From assembly GCA_030248225.1 (NCBI GenBank), contig JASANE010029145.1, positions 22,745-86,744 of the forward strand: a stretch of 64,000 nucleotides of DNA, given 5' to 3'. The stretch is from Trileptium ribeirensis (lineage: Eukaryota; Nematoda; Enoplea; Enoplida; Thoracostomopsidae). Both the position numbers and the translations under genes were made by a program. The notes below the pieces were generated by a model. The model searched no databases, was not told the DNA's origin, and saw only the letters and a list, made by a program, of their open reading frames with translations. Below, one piece after another: positions 23,101 to 35,100 of this stretch (position 1 is the first letter of the stretch; each line of letters starts with the position of its first letter).

Positions 23101-26100
23101 TTTTTGCAACAAAATTTATACTGAAAGGTGCCGAACAAAAAAACATGAAAAATGTGAAATGTGCACAAAAAATACTCCTGTTACTATTGTAGTTCAGGTG
23201 CCATTTTCCAACGACTATAACTAACTTATTAATGGAGATATTCGAGTAAGTTTTTTGAATGATGAAGTGCACTAAATTGGTGTATCTAAGATGCCGATGT
23301 TGCTGAATGGTTGAAAGCAGAAAGAAAGTCATGACGAAAATTTAACATTTGAGAAATGCAAAAGACAATGGTTAATAAACCTACAAAGGTAAATTAAAAA
23401 AAAACTGTTGTTTCCCAAAAGATGGAATAGTAAAAATTAAATTTACCGCAACGCAATAGCTTTTTTGCTAAGCTGAAAAACACACTTCTTAAAATATCTT
23501 CTGAGGCCAGTAGCCAGTACTAACTCAGAGTAAAGATATCGAAAAAATAAAAATGTAGACCCTAGAACTCAACTCATGAGATGGCTACCAGTATTCAGAT
23601 CCCACTGTAAAAATTATAAAGAAGACGGAAACACCATGAACAATTTTCATGGAGTACATAGGATCCCCAAAATTGTTTGAATGCACAGTGTGGCCAAATT
23701 TGGCACCGAACGAATTCTTTTGACGAGAACACTCATTTGTAAACACAATTTAAACCGTGTATTTCTAACAGTCAGTGAACCCTGGGTCATAAACAAATTC
23801 TGAAAAATCGTTGAGACAAAAATACTATAAAATGTGGGTTCTGTCTAGGGAACTCGCAAACAAGGGTTTATGGGTTCTCCCGGAGAACCAACGTTAAAAT
23901 TTATAAATTCCGGCAATCCGTCCCTACCTGCGAAGGTACGTGTGACGGTGGCTCTATACGGATGTTCGGGTCCCATTCGCCCGGCGGCAGCACCGTAACC
24001 ATGTCAAGAAACTCATCAACACCATCAAGAAGGTCGCCTCGGTTGCGTGCTTTGTACGCCACATCGTGAAATACCTAAAACAATAAACGCCGGTTAATAA
24101 AAATCTTGTTTGAGTGTAAAGATTTCTAGACAAAAAGCGGCATCAGGTTAGATTCTGATAACCAATCAAAAAGATTTACAAAAAGGCAAAGGCGGACCCA
24201 ATATTTCCGACAGGTATAGTAAGCGTCACAAATTACTCTCGCATTTAAGGCGAGTCACGAGCGAAGAACGAAAAACTAGCTCACTCAACATTTCGAAACT
24301 ATTAAACTGGGCTCTCCATTCGTTAAAATTTTGCAGGGGGCGTTAATCGCCCCTCCCCTGTTTCCGAAACAGGGCCGCCCAATTTCGCCAGGGGCATTTT
24401 GCCAAAGCAAAACGGTTAAAAATCCATAGTTAGTAACACTGCTAAACGCAGTTGATGTAGAGAAAAGCGATAATTTTGAAGCAAATTTTAACAAAATTTA
24501 CGCCATTTTTGGCTTCAAGCTGAAATTCTAGTACAAATTTTGATTAAATTTTATGTCATTTGGGAGTTGCAGTGTCCTGGTCCAGTTCCTGACATGCTTC
24601 AAAGGAATATGCACATTGTTTTAATATCTTACACTCATGTGTTCGTAGATTGAATCGAAATACAGATTAGCATGCCCAAGCAGCTTTAAATGAAGTACAC
24701 ATCAGGTACATCAGGAGAGGAGACCGAAAGCTTTCCTTAACCTTTGTGAGGGTCTGACCATTAAAAAGTTCTCTTAATATGTTTAAAAATGTTTCATGAA
24801 TGAATTTTGGCAAATCCTATGTTTATGGCTTCAGTCATTTATTGCAAGAACGATGTTTGGCCTTGACTTTTTTTGGATGGCTGAACGAATAATGTGGTAC
24901 TACACCACGACTACTAAGTTAATATGAAAAACACAATCTTTGTCTTATACCATAAGGTAAGAACAATAGTCAAGCTTTCTGAATAAATTAAAAAGCATCC
25001 ATCTCTAGTTTCACGTAGAAGCCATTTAATTAACATCTAAGATTAGTAAATTAATAAACAGCTGAACAATATCTTATGATTCAAATATCTAAAATCATTC
25101 ATTTGGTCCATATTTTTAACAATAAGGGAAAAACAACCACTCGATAAACTATACCACGTTCGAGTATATCAGCAGTCAGTAGTATCATAAATCATTTTTG
25201 CTTAGATGTAGTAATATGAAGCAGCGCCAACTGCATTATTGTGTAAGTCAGACAACTGTGTTTTCATTAATACAAAAGCGTCATTATCCACCGCCAAAAC
25301 ATTAATTAAAAACAAAAATTTATCATACATCGTCAGCCATCAACGTTCCCACGGCACGTCCAATCTCCCGATACATAGAGTCATGACCAGGTGGACCCAG
25401 TAGAATGAAAATAAATCGTGTTTCAACTGGCACCTAAAATAAAATACTAGTAAACGTAATGAATTACAAAAAGTGACCGGAGCAATAGTCAAAGTACAGT
25501 ACTCGCCAAAAATGACAATCGCATTTCGAGCGAGTCGCGAGCGAGTGGCTCGCTCGAGATTTCGCAACTATTTAAATTAATAGCAAATTTTATTTTTGGA
25601 ATAAATTTATTTCGAGCGAGTCGCTAGCGTGTGTCGGGCGAGCGACAGTCATTTTTCGCGGGTATTGTATATTACATATGTATCTTATTTATGTATACAT
25701 ATACATATTTCAACTAAATATTTAATTAATTTACACTAAGTATCATGTTTTAGACATTTGATGTCAAATCCACCTTACAAAAAGCCAGCTAGGTAAAGAA
25801 TTAGCAATTTAATTAGTAATATCACCTAATTATGTAATTAATTAGTAAACATGTTAAACTCATAGAGGTTTTAAAGTCACGTATTCATTATTAGCGATAT
25901 CGAAAACCCCCAAGCGCCAAAAATCAGCAATTTTAAAGTGATTTTTGATTACTTAACTAATTAGCATATGTGGCCAAGTTTTAGAGCTTCAAGAATATCA
26001 TATTCGTGATCAGCTTCATAGAAAATCCCCGCGTCATAGAAACAGTTAGAGAACGAATCCTTGGCAATATCAGAATTTACAGACCGGATGATCGTAGAGT

Positions 26101-29100
26101 TGAAACAAGCTGAAGTTCTTGTTTCCAATATCAACGTTGCTCCAAGGATGCTGGCAAGGTATCCACAATGCGTCGTAGAGTACAGGTGAAGTTGCCCAAG
26201 TTGCAGTTAGATAAGTACGATGGTGATCCAATGAACTGGCAGCAGTTCTGGGATGTCTTCGAGTCAACCGTAGATAACCACTCAGATCTATCTGATGTGG
26301 ACAAATTCAAATTATCTGAAATAATTACTCTCTGGCGACGCACTATTTATGATAGAAGGATACCGGTTGACTGCAACAAACTACTCCTCCGTTGTCGAAG
26401 CCGTGACAGAACGTTTTGGAAATCCGGAACTAGCTATATTCGCCCATTTCGAAAGGTTGTTTGAAGTTTCACCATGCGAAGATGACATACATAGGCTACA
26501 CAAAAATTACAACGAATGTCAAATGCACATTCGCAATCTGGTCGCACTAGGACTGACAGAGGACGTGTTTGGTCAAGTATTCACCCCGATCATTCTATCC
26601 AAGCAGCCGAAATCCGCTCGCATACAACTTCACAGGCAAAATGATTCTAATGCCTGGAAGTTATCCACTCTCAGGGAACTAATGAAAGAGGAAATGGAAG
26701 CTCGAGTTCTTAGTGAATGCTATTCAACCACAAAGTCTCTCTCACAAAGCAACAACGCACTACCGAAACCAAGGCACTTCGAATTCCAGAAGCCTTACAA
26801 AGCCAGCTTATCAGATAACCGTTTTGGCGGAAATCGTAAATTCCATAGAAATCTAGGCAATAGTGAAAGATATCAAACCGTCTTGTCATCGCAAGCAAAT
26901 TCCCCCGTGTCGTGCACGTACTGCAGAAGCAATCACTACGCTGATAAATGCTCAAAATTTACAACCATAACTGCGCGAAAAGAGCAACTTCAAGGCAAAT
27001 GTTTTGGATGTTTATATAAGGGTCATAGCTTCAAGGCATGCCCACGTAAACGAAAATGTTATTACTGCAAAACAGGACTCCATCACAGCAGCCTATGTCC
27101 CCGGCAATTCCAGAGTGGCTCCACTAAGAGAGATTCCAAAATGCCAAACACATTGAATCAGTTACGAGGTACCCCTGCTGCTGCAATGTTTTCTAGCGCC
27201 ACCCATGTACAACTTCAAATGGCGATGATTCGGTAGCAAAACTCGGGAGTCAAAAACGAACAACTCCGACGTATCAAAGGACAATGATTAGTATCCCAAC
27301 TATAACTATAGAAGAACATGTTGACATAACAACACTGTTCATGGATACAATCAGCTGTCCTATTCAAAAGTTTCCAATGTCGGTTGAACAACATCCGATT
27401 TTGAACCAGGACCCCCTAGCTGATCCACCGTGCCAATCAACAGAATACGTGAACATTGATTTACTCATTGGTGGTGACTACCATAATAAGTTTATTGGAA
27501 CTGAGCGTGTTTATTTAACAGACGATCTACATCTCCTTGGTTCCAAGCTCGGCTATATCATCTCGGGAAATGTAGAAGCATCGGAAACGATGACATCGGT
27601 GGTTGTAATGTTTCGCCAATCTTCATTCACACATTCCCGGGCATCATGACGATATAAACCGATTTTGGGGCTTGGAAGATGTTGGTGTCAAAGACAATCC
27701 AAACGACACAGAAATGATGATAGAGCACCCTTGCAGTTTCAAAATACAGTGTGCCTTCGAAATGGTCGGTATGAAGTTTGCTGGCCATGGAAATGTGATG
27801 ATCCTAAATTGCCCATGAATTACGGTCTAGCACATGCAAGATTGAAATCATTAACGCAACCATCACAATCTGATCCGAAAATTCTAACAGAATATGATTT
27901 GGCTACACGTGAACAATTGAATAAGAAAGTCGTCAAATTAGTCGACCCATCAGAACACACAGAAAACCTCATCCACTATATACCACACCACTGCGTCTTC
28001 AAGACAGACAAGTCAACAAAGTTCCGGATAGTCTATGACGCATCTGCCAAGGTGACGAAGTCCAAAAACAGTTTGAACGACTGTTTGTTACGAGGACCAG
28101 TCATATTGGCCGATTTATGCGGAATGCTCACCCGCTTTCGAATAAATCGGATTGCTTTAACCTGTGACGTAGAAAGGGCATTTCTACAGGTCGGAATTCA
28201 GTCCCATGACAGAGATGTCACGCGTTTTTATGGGTGAAAAACACACAACTGCCTGTGACCACATCAAACATCATGACATTTCGATTCACGCGCGTCCCGT
28301 TTGGTGCGGTTTCAAGTCCGTTCTTACTCGGAGATGTAGTGCGACATCACCTCGATCAACAGAAATCCAAAATTGCCAGCGACATAAAGTCTAATCTCTA
28401 TGCTGACAATGTATTGGGTGGCACCCACATAACATCTGAAGCTTTCAATTTTTATACGGCTGCGAAAGAAATGTTCAATCAAAACTCAATGAATCATCGT
28501 GAGTGGCATACCAACTCGAGGAATTATTACATGAAGGATATTGAGACAGCAAACAAAGGATCCACGACAACACCCAAAGTTCTAGGCATGCAATGGGACT
28601 GTGTGGTGGACAACTTAACATGTTGTGGATGTCGCTTTTCCGACGAGGTCAATACCAAACGCAAGTTGTTGCAATGCGTATCTACGATCTATGATCCGTG
28701 TGGCTTCTTTTGTCCGATAACAATTCGTGGCAAACATCTGATTCAAAGACTTTGGGTAGTAAACCAGGCGTGGGAAGCTCCTGTTCCGAACGAGGTGACC
28801 GATGCGTTTCAAGAAATCAAAGAAGACTTGAAAGCCATTTCATCTGTTAAAATATCAAGGTGGGTACAGTTGAATCCAGACGAACTCGACCACTGCGAAT
28901 TCCATTGCTCCTGCGACGCATCTGAAATTGCATATGCCGCCGCATGTAACCTTCATACTGTCAACAACATGAGAAAGGTAAACCTGTTGTTTGCGAAATC
29001 ACGACTCGCACCGATTAAACAAGTGTCCCTTCCACGTCTTGAGCTGATGACGACAGTTATCGGGGCTAGTCTTGTCTGCTTCGTGAGGAAAGAAATGCTT

Positions 29101-32100
29101 CCCATACAAAAGGTTCATCAAAATCATCAAAGAAATTACCAGCATTCGTGGCAAATCGTTTGAACGAGTTTAAAAGTCACTCGGACTTCATATACCGACA
29201 ATTTATTGGTAGTAAGAGTGTGAATGACTGTTGAGCTGTTCTAAATTGTCACCCAGTGGCAATACGATGGCGTCAACGACTATTCTTATATTATACTGTC
29301 GCTCAGTGATAATATGAGGGTGTATCCGACTGTTCTACATATTCTGAAATCATGAAGATATCAAAATGTAACAGGTTTTCTTCAATACTTGGGTTCCCGA
29401 GTGTCACGTCTACCGCGAATAGCTAGCTCATTAGCATATAGCAGAAGGATGTTGTTTTGGCTAGACTGATATAGTGCGGTGAAGTTGGTTTTGGTGAAGT
29501 GTTAGGTCGATATCGGTTCGATTAGGATTGAGTTGAAGTTGATTTAATAGTAAATAATTTGAATTTTGTTATTATTGATATATCATTCAAAATGATTCAT
29601 ATATACATGCATGAACGTCTATCTTGTGTTTTTAGATAGATACATAAATTAACTGTATAGCATAAAATTAGTATATAAACTCCCTTAGTAGTACATTATA
29701 CAATAATGCTGATAAATTTTTCCATCGCTTAAAAAAGAAAATTTTTGAAAATTTGTTAGGGTTCAAAATGTCCCAAAACTTTGTCAAACCCGCAATTTCT
29801 GTATGTTTAAACTTTTTCTTCATATTCCACTAATTTTTAAATACGAACAAGACATTTTTTAAATATGGTTATTTATTGGTTTCTAAATAAGTATGTACAT
29901 AATAAAGTATTGATTTAGTCAAACAATCATTCGTTAATATTTGCATTAACGACTTATCGAGTCATGTTCAAAACCATTTACAACTACTGCAGATTACCTC
30001 TGTAAGATCACCCAGCAATGTTGCTTCGTGTAAACGAATAAACGCTGAAATTGGCTTCTGTAAGAACGGCGCACTCCCAACCAACACGTTGCACACTTCG
30101 GATCCTGGTGGGATCTTTTTCAAAAAGTGTTGATTGCCCTGAAATATGGAATGAATCATTTCGCTCCGTGCACGAAATCTGAAGTTGAAAATGGAGACGT
30201 CCGACGAACTCGCATCGTTATAAAATTATCAAACTTCCTTCAGCCGACACGTCCACACCGTAACCCGATCAGGATAATTATAATCTGACAGTTGGCTATG
30301 AATAAATTGAAACTATGGCTGCTAAGTAGGCTGCATGTGGGTTCTCTTGTATACTAATTAGCACGGCTAGCCCAGAACTAAATATTAGACAACATCACTC
30401 GAACCGCACCCCAAATTTAAACCCTAGAAAGCCTACCTGATCATGATCTGTCCCCCTGGCATTTTCAGGTGCCCCCGGTTCATCGCCTCTTGGAAATTTT
30501 TTTGTTCCCAATCGGTCCAAAGAACAAAAAAATTGATCAAAGTTTGTACTAAAATCCCGTTCTGAAGCCAAAAATTTCTCAAATTTTGTCTAAATTTACT
30601 TCAAAATAGCTTTTTCTCTCCATCAAAACCATTTTGGCAGTGTTTCTGACACGATTTTTAACTGTTTTTCTCTTGGCAAAATGGGGCGCCCCTGGTTCAT
30701 GCCCTGTGGCAAAATTTTCAGCGAATGGAGAGCCCAGAGTTACCCACATTAACTCGAATGCATTAATCGAAATGTTGTGACTTATAAAATTTATCAATTT
30801 AATATATTTTGTTATATATAGTGTTAAGTATTATGTACATAATCAGCTGTTATATTGATCGATAATAAAACCTGAATAGTTTTACAGCAATTCATTCAAT
30901 ACCGCCTAAAACCAGGGCTTGGCATTTGGCTTAAAGAATTTTAAATTTAAGGACCACGTCTTGCAAACATTGACATTATATGAAATTTCAATAATAATGA
31001 TCTCATTGGAAATTGCGAAAAACAGCTGTATAACTTAGCAGCTAAATCTTTTGTATTATTCGACCATTAATACCAGTGCATTTCTGTACACCAAATTTTA
31101 TACAAACGTAGAACATGCGGCTCAATTTCAGAACTATTTTATTCCCAAAAATGATGTTATCTTTGCGCATTTCTCCTTATTAATTTGTATAAAGCTCAAA
31201 AGAAAATGTTATATATATATATTTTTCGATACTGCAAAACGATTTATCAAACGCGTTAATGAAAATAAGTTACATAAAATCCCTGACCAGAAGCTCAGTT
31301 TAAAACACATACCATTCATTTCTATTGTGAGGAAATTTTATCGCACTTTAGTCCTTGGTATTGGACAGTCGGTCTGCATATATATCACATGAAACATGAT
31401 AGTCGCTAGGGGATGGTCAGCTAGGATAGTCGGTCTGCATATATATCACATGAAACATGATAGTTGCTAGGATGGTCACCCAGGAAATAAATGCGAACGA
31501 AGTAATTAGTTTGAGTATTTTCGAATGCCTCTTTTATTACGTTTAAAAAGATACACGAAAATTTTTAGCTGCAATAATTATTAGTAGTTTACTTGAGCGA
31601 ATAGTATTGTGATGTCACAGTTTCCCCTTGTGCCTTATAATTACATAATGTTACCCCTATTAACGCATATATTGAACTTACGTTGAGGTAGGCAAAATTA
31701 CATGAAAATAAGAGATAAGGTAACACACAATAACTCACACAGAAAGCATCCAGCAAATTTAAGTTGCACTGCAGTATAACCACTGAAGCTGTAACTTTGC
31801 AAAATTAATAAATTTGCTATTTTGACGACGTTGAAGAGTAGCAATAACGCCACAACCTATGCTTCTGATTCGCTTAAAATTTGTCGTATGGACAGGGCTA
31901 CTCTTCCAATGACAAAGACACTATTTCAGATGCAGAAATCATACAGGTAAATACTACCAGATGTGAGTTAATTTTAATGAGTGAAGAGGTACGAGCGTTG
32001 AAACTTCCACCATTTTTCATAATTGCTGCAGATATGTACACCGTATACAGGCTCATAATAATAATATGTGCGAAAAAACTATAACGAATTACTCGACCGT

Positions 32101-35100
32101 AAAAAACTCTCTATATATACTTAATGATATGCTTCCCCAAAAATATTTATTCAAGTTTCTAATCGGGATTGCCTATCACGGCGCTGAGATGTTGGACATT
32201 AGTGAGATTTATCTGACCTGTTCGATCGATCTACCTGATCGATTTTAACACCATAGTGGATAAAAAATGTTAAAACAGATAAGCTTCGCGTCGACTAACA
32301 AAAGTACATTATTAATTCAGCTGCTAGATTTACTGATGCTTCTTTTACGATTTTACCTTCAAAATAAGTTATTATACGCGATTCGATTTTAAGTATGTAC
32401 ACCGTGGTTGTTGTTTTATCAAAATCGCAAACTGAAAAATCAAAAATTAGCGATGAGAATTCTACCATCGGCATTATCAGTTTAGCAAATACCAATATTG
32501 GATCCGTGCTGTAGGAACGCAATTTGTGTATACGTAAAGTACCGTGTATGTTCGCTTTGTCCAACTAAAAAAGAACTGTGGCTCCAGAGAGAGAGCTAAG
32601 ATTTGTCAAAGTCTTACGTCTGTTCGCATTCATAAAATGACATGCTGACTCGATCAGCTATGTTCGCGGTCACTAAATTATTGCGATGATAAACAGTCGT
32701 AAAAATAATAACCGCGAACAACGCTTGCTATGTCGCAAATCGTGTATAACGGTAAAATATGGATTTGTACGCTGACACCAAGGATGAGTACTAAGATTTC
32801 GTAGACAGTTGAACGCATTTCAACTGGCGGCAGTCTATTTAAAATCAAACTTTTTAATTTAGAATCATGTTTATTTAAGCAGTTATTAAATTACCTCAAT
32901 ATAAAACATAAAGGTTTTAATGATCATCAATCTTATATTTTACGCATCGTACATAATGTACAACAGTCACGGACAAAGTACATGTAAGTCCAGACGCTGA
33001 CGAACGCAATTTCACCTATTTGTCTAAACGCGGATGGAAAAAATTGCAACTGGGCGCGGACTGACGATATTTACCTGGACCCGGACGAACGCAATTTGCT
33101 CCGTCTGCGTCCGTCTTTTGCGCACTCACTTTTGTCCGTGGCTGTAGCAGGTCGATTACCAAAGTCAGCATAACATATTTAACTAAAACGAAGCGATGTT
33201 AGTCTCTGTAGTAGCCGCGGGTGATTTTAGCATTATGTCAGCGGTTTTAGTCCCGCGTGAGACCAGTTTGCCAGAAATAAAAATATAATTGTACACATAA
33301 AACATACATGCCGATACTCCGAGGTTTCAGGAAGGGGTGGTTTAGAGGGCCTCGGGGGAGGTCCTCCATGGCGTGCTGAAAAATGTTGACGACATTTTTG
33401 CAAATTTTACCCCGATTCTTGCTAATTTCAACATATTTTTGCCAATTTTGCCAAGCCGGGAGTACCTTCAGGAAGAGGGGGTGGGGTCCGAGACTTCAGG
33501 GGTACAGCAAACTCCTGTTTCGGCATTTATGCCAAAAATACAATTATACGCGTGCTATATATATATATATTACCTATTTTAACCAAATCGAAAGCAAAGT
33601 ATAAGACACATAACGGTCCATGCATCATATTGAAAGAACGATTATTAAGCACCTACATCGCAAACATCTATTATTATGTAATGCTAACATTCATACCCAA
33701 AATCATAAATTCCATAACATGACAACATGCAAAGAAAGCATGCGAAAAGATACAAGACGTGCTTGGAAGTGAGACGGGGTTAAGTTAAAGTTACACAATG
33801 GCGTACAACTAAATACGACCAGTCGTAGTGGAACTACATTTTTTGAGCGGAGCGACGGCATTAGTAATATGAACGTACTCATTGTCTTGGGAATATATTA
33901 TTACCTAGACAACAATGAGTAAATGAAAGAATAGTTTTATTTACCCCAGGGTATATGCCGTTACAACGACTCTACGACCAACAATTGAGCTGTTATGAGC
34001 TTAATTAGGGTGTTAATTAGCTAATTAGCTTAATTAATGATAAAATTGGCAAGTTGCCAAACTTCTAAAATATCAGGTGCACATCCTCACATGATAAGCT
34101 TTCAAACAAAAAAAGTTTTTTGAAATAGGTTCAGTGGTTCTTGAAATCCATGAAAGACTAACAGACGAACGGACATCGACTTTTTTGTTCCCAGACAGAA
34201 AATACAAACGCTTCGCTCGATTATATGTATGACATATAATACGTATAGCTATTTCAAGAGGGTAGCTATTAGCGATAAGCATGGATAGTACACCATTGCG
34301 GAATATACCGAATATCCGGTTTATCCAGATATTGAAAAACTATCCAAGAATATTAACTGCAAATATCTGTATACTGTATATTGCCATACACTATTACTGC
34401 TTTTTTATGATGTATTAAGGATGATAAATACCTCGCTCCGCTCAACAATCACCAATACACTAAAATTGAATAGCTACAGATAGCCGCAGTACTCGCCGGA
34501 ACAATGAGTTGCGCTCGTGGGAGGCATTTGAAATTTTCTGATCTGTTCAAAAATGATTAGCGCTTGTTCGAAACGGTATCTGCCGAGTAGTACTGCACAT
34601 GCATACACAATTTATTATGCTAACGATCATCACGCAAACAATGTACGACTACGGACAAACATAAAAGCAAATTTTTCGCGAGAAGTTAACGAAAAATATT
34701 AACAGCTGTTCAACAATATGTTGTTTTACAGAATTATTGTCGCTAAACAATAATTTGCTTTTAGTTTTGTCTCTAACCTAAAATAATTATATTTTGTTAA
34801 TAACAAACCATCTTCGCCTGAATATCCCCGTGCGATCCCGAGCCACTACGATGTATGCCTTTGAACAACGCTACTTTTTGCTTGTAGCGCTGCGAAAACG
34901 AGCCAGACTTTGCCAAAAGCGGAGTAGACGACCCGCTTCCGCCAGAACGGTTACTTGGTATGTCTGGATGTTTCGCGATTATTTGGCGAAAAAGATCGGC
35001 GTCGAACGACTGCGACATCCCTCGTTGTCGAGCTTTAACCAAGGGATTTGCTGCGTTTTTAAACTAAAACACATACCTGCACGATAAGTACATTATTATA

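Larger units (their letters stand above)
26080..29163 (+). mobile_element. BEL/Pao LTR retrotransposon B, truncated before integrase
   Basis: Gag with zinc knuckles, protease remnant, RT and RNase H start, in order on the plus strand, with frame breaks near 26.34, 27.24, 27.65 and 28.23 kb. No H2C2 or integrase follows, so the copy is 3'-truncated or internally deleted. Its sequence differs clearly from element A, so it is a separate lineage. Antisense to SLC4. Confidence 0.88.
25434..29997. other. 4.6 kb SLC4 intron between exons 7 and 8
   Basis: Holds a MITE (25495-25669) and the truncated BEL/Pao B (about 26080-29163). From 29164 to 29997 I see AT-rich sequence without frames; part of it may be the retrotransposon's 3' end, but no LTR pair was recognised. 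Confidence 0.75.
30741..34485. other. Intron between SLC4 exons 6 and 7, upstream part
   Basis: No gene seen. Contains a short 61-bp duplication (31367-31475) and a MITE (32964-33144). The 113-codon open frame at 31051 is AT-driven and has no motif. Confidence 0.6.

Noticed and set aside
31051..31392. 113-codon plus-strand open frame
   Set aside because: Ile/Lys/Tyr-rich, no domain, no splice context; consistent with chance in AT-rich DNA.
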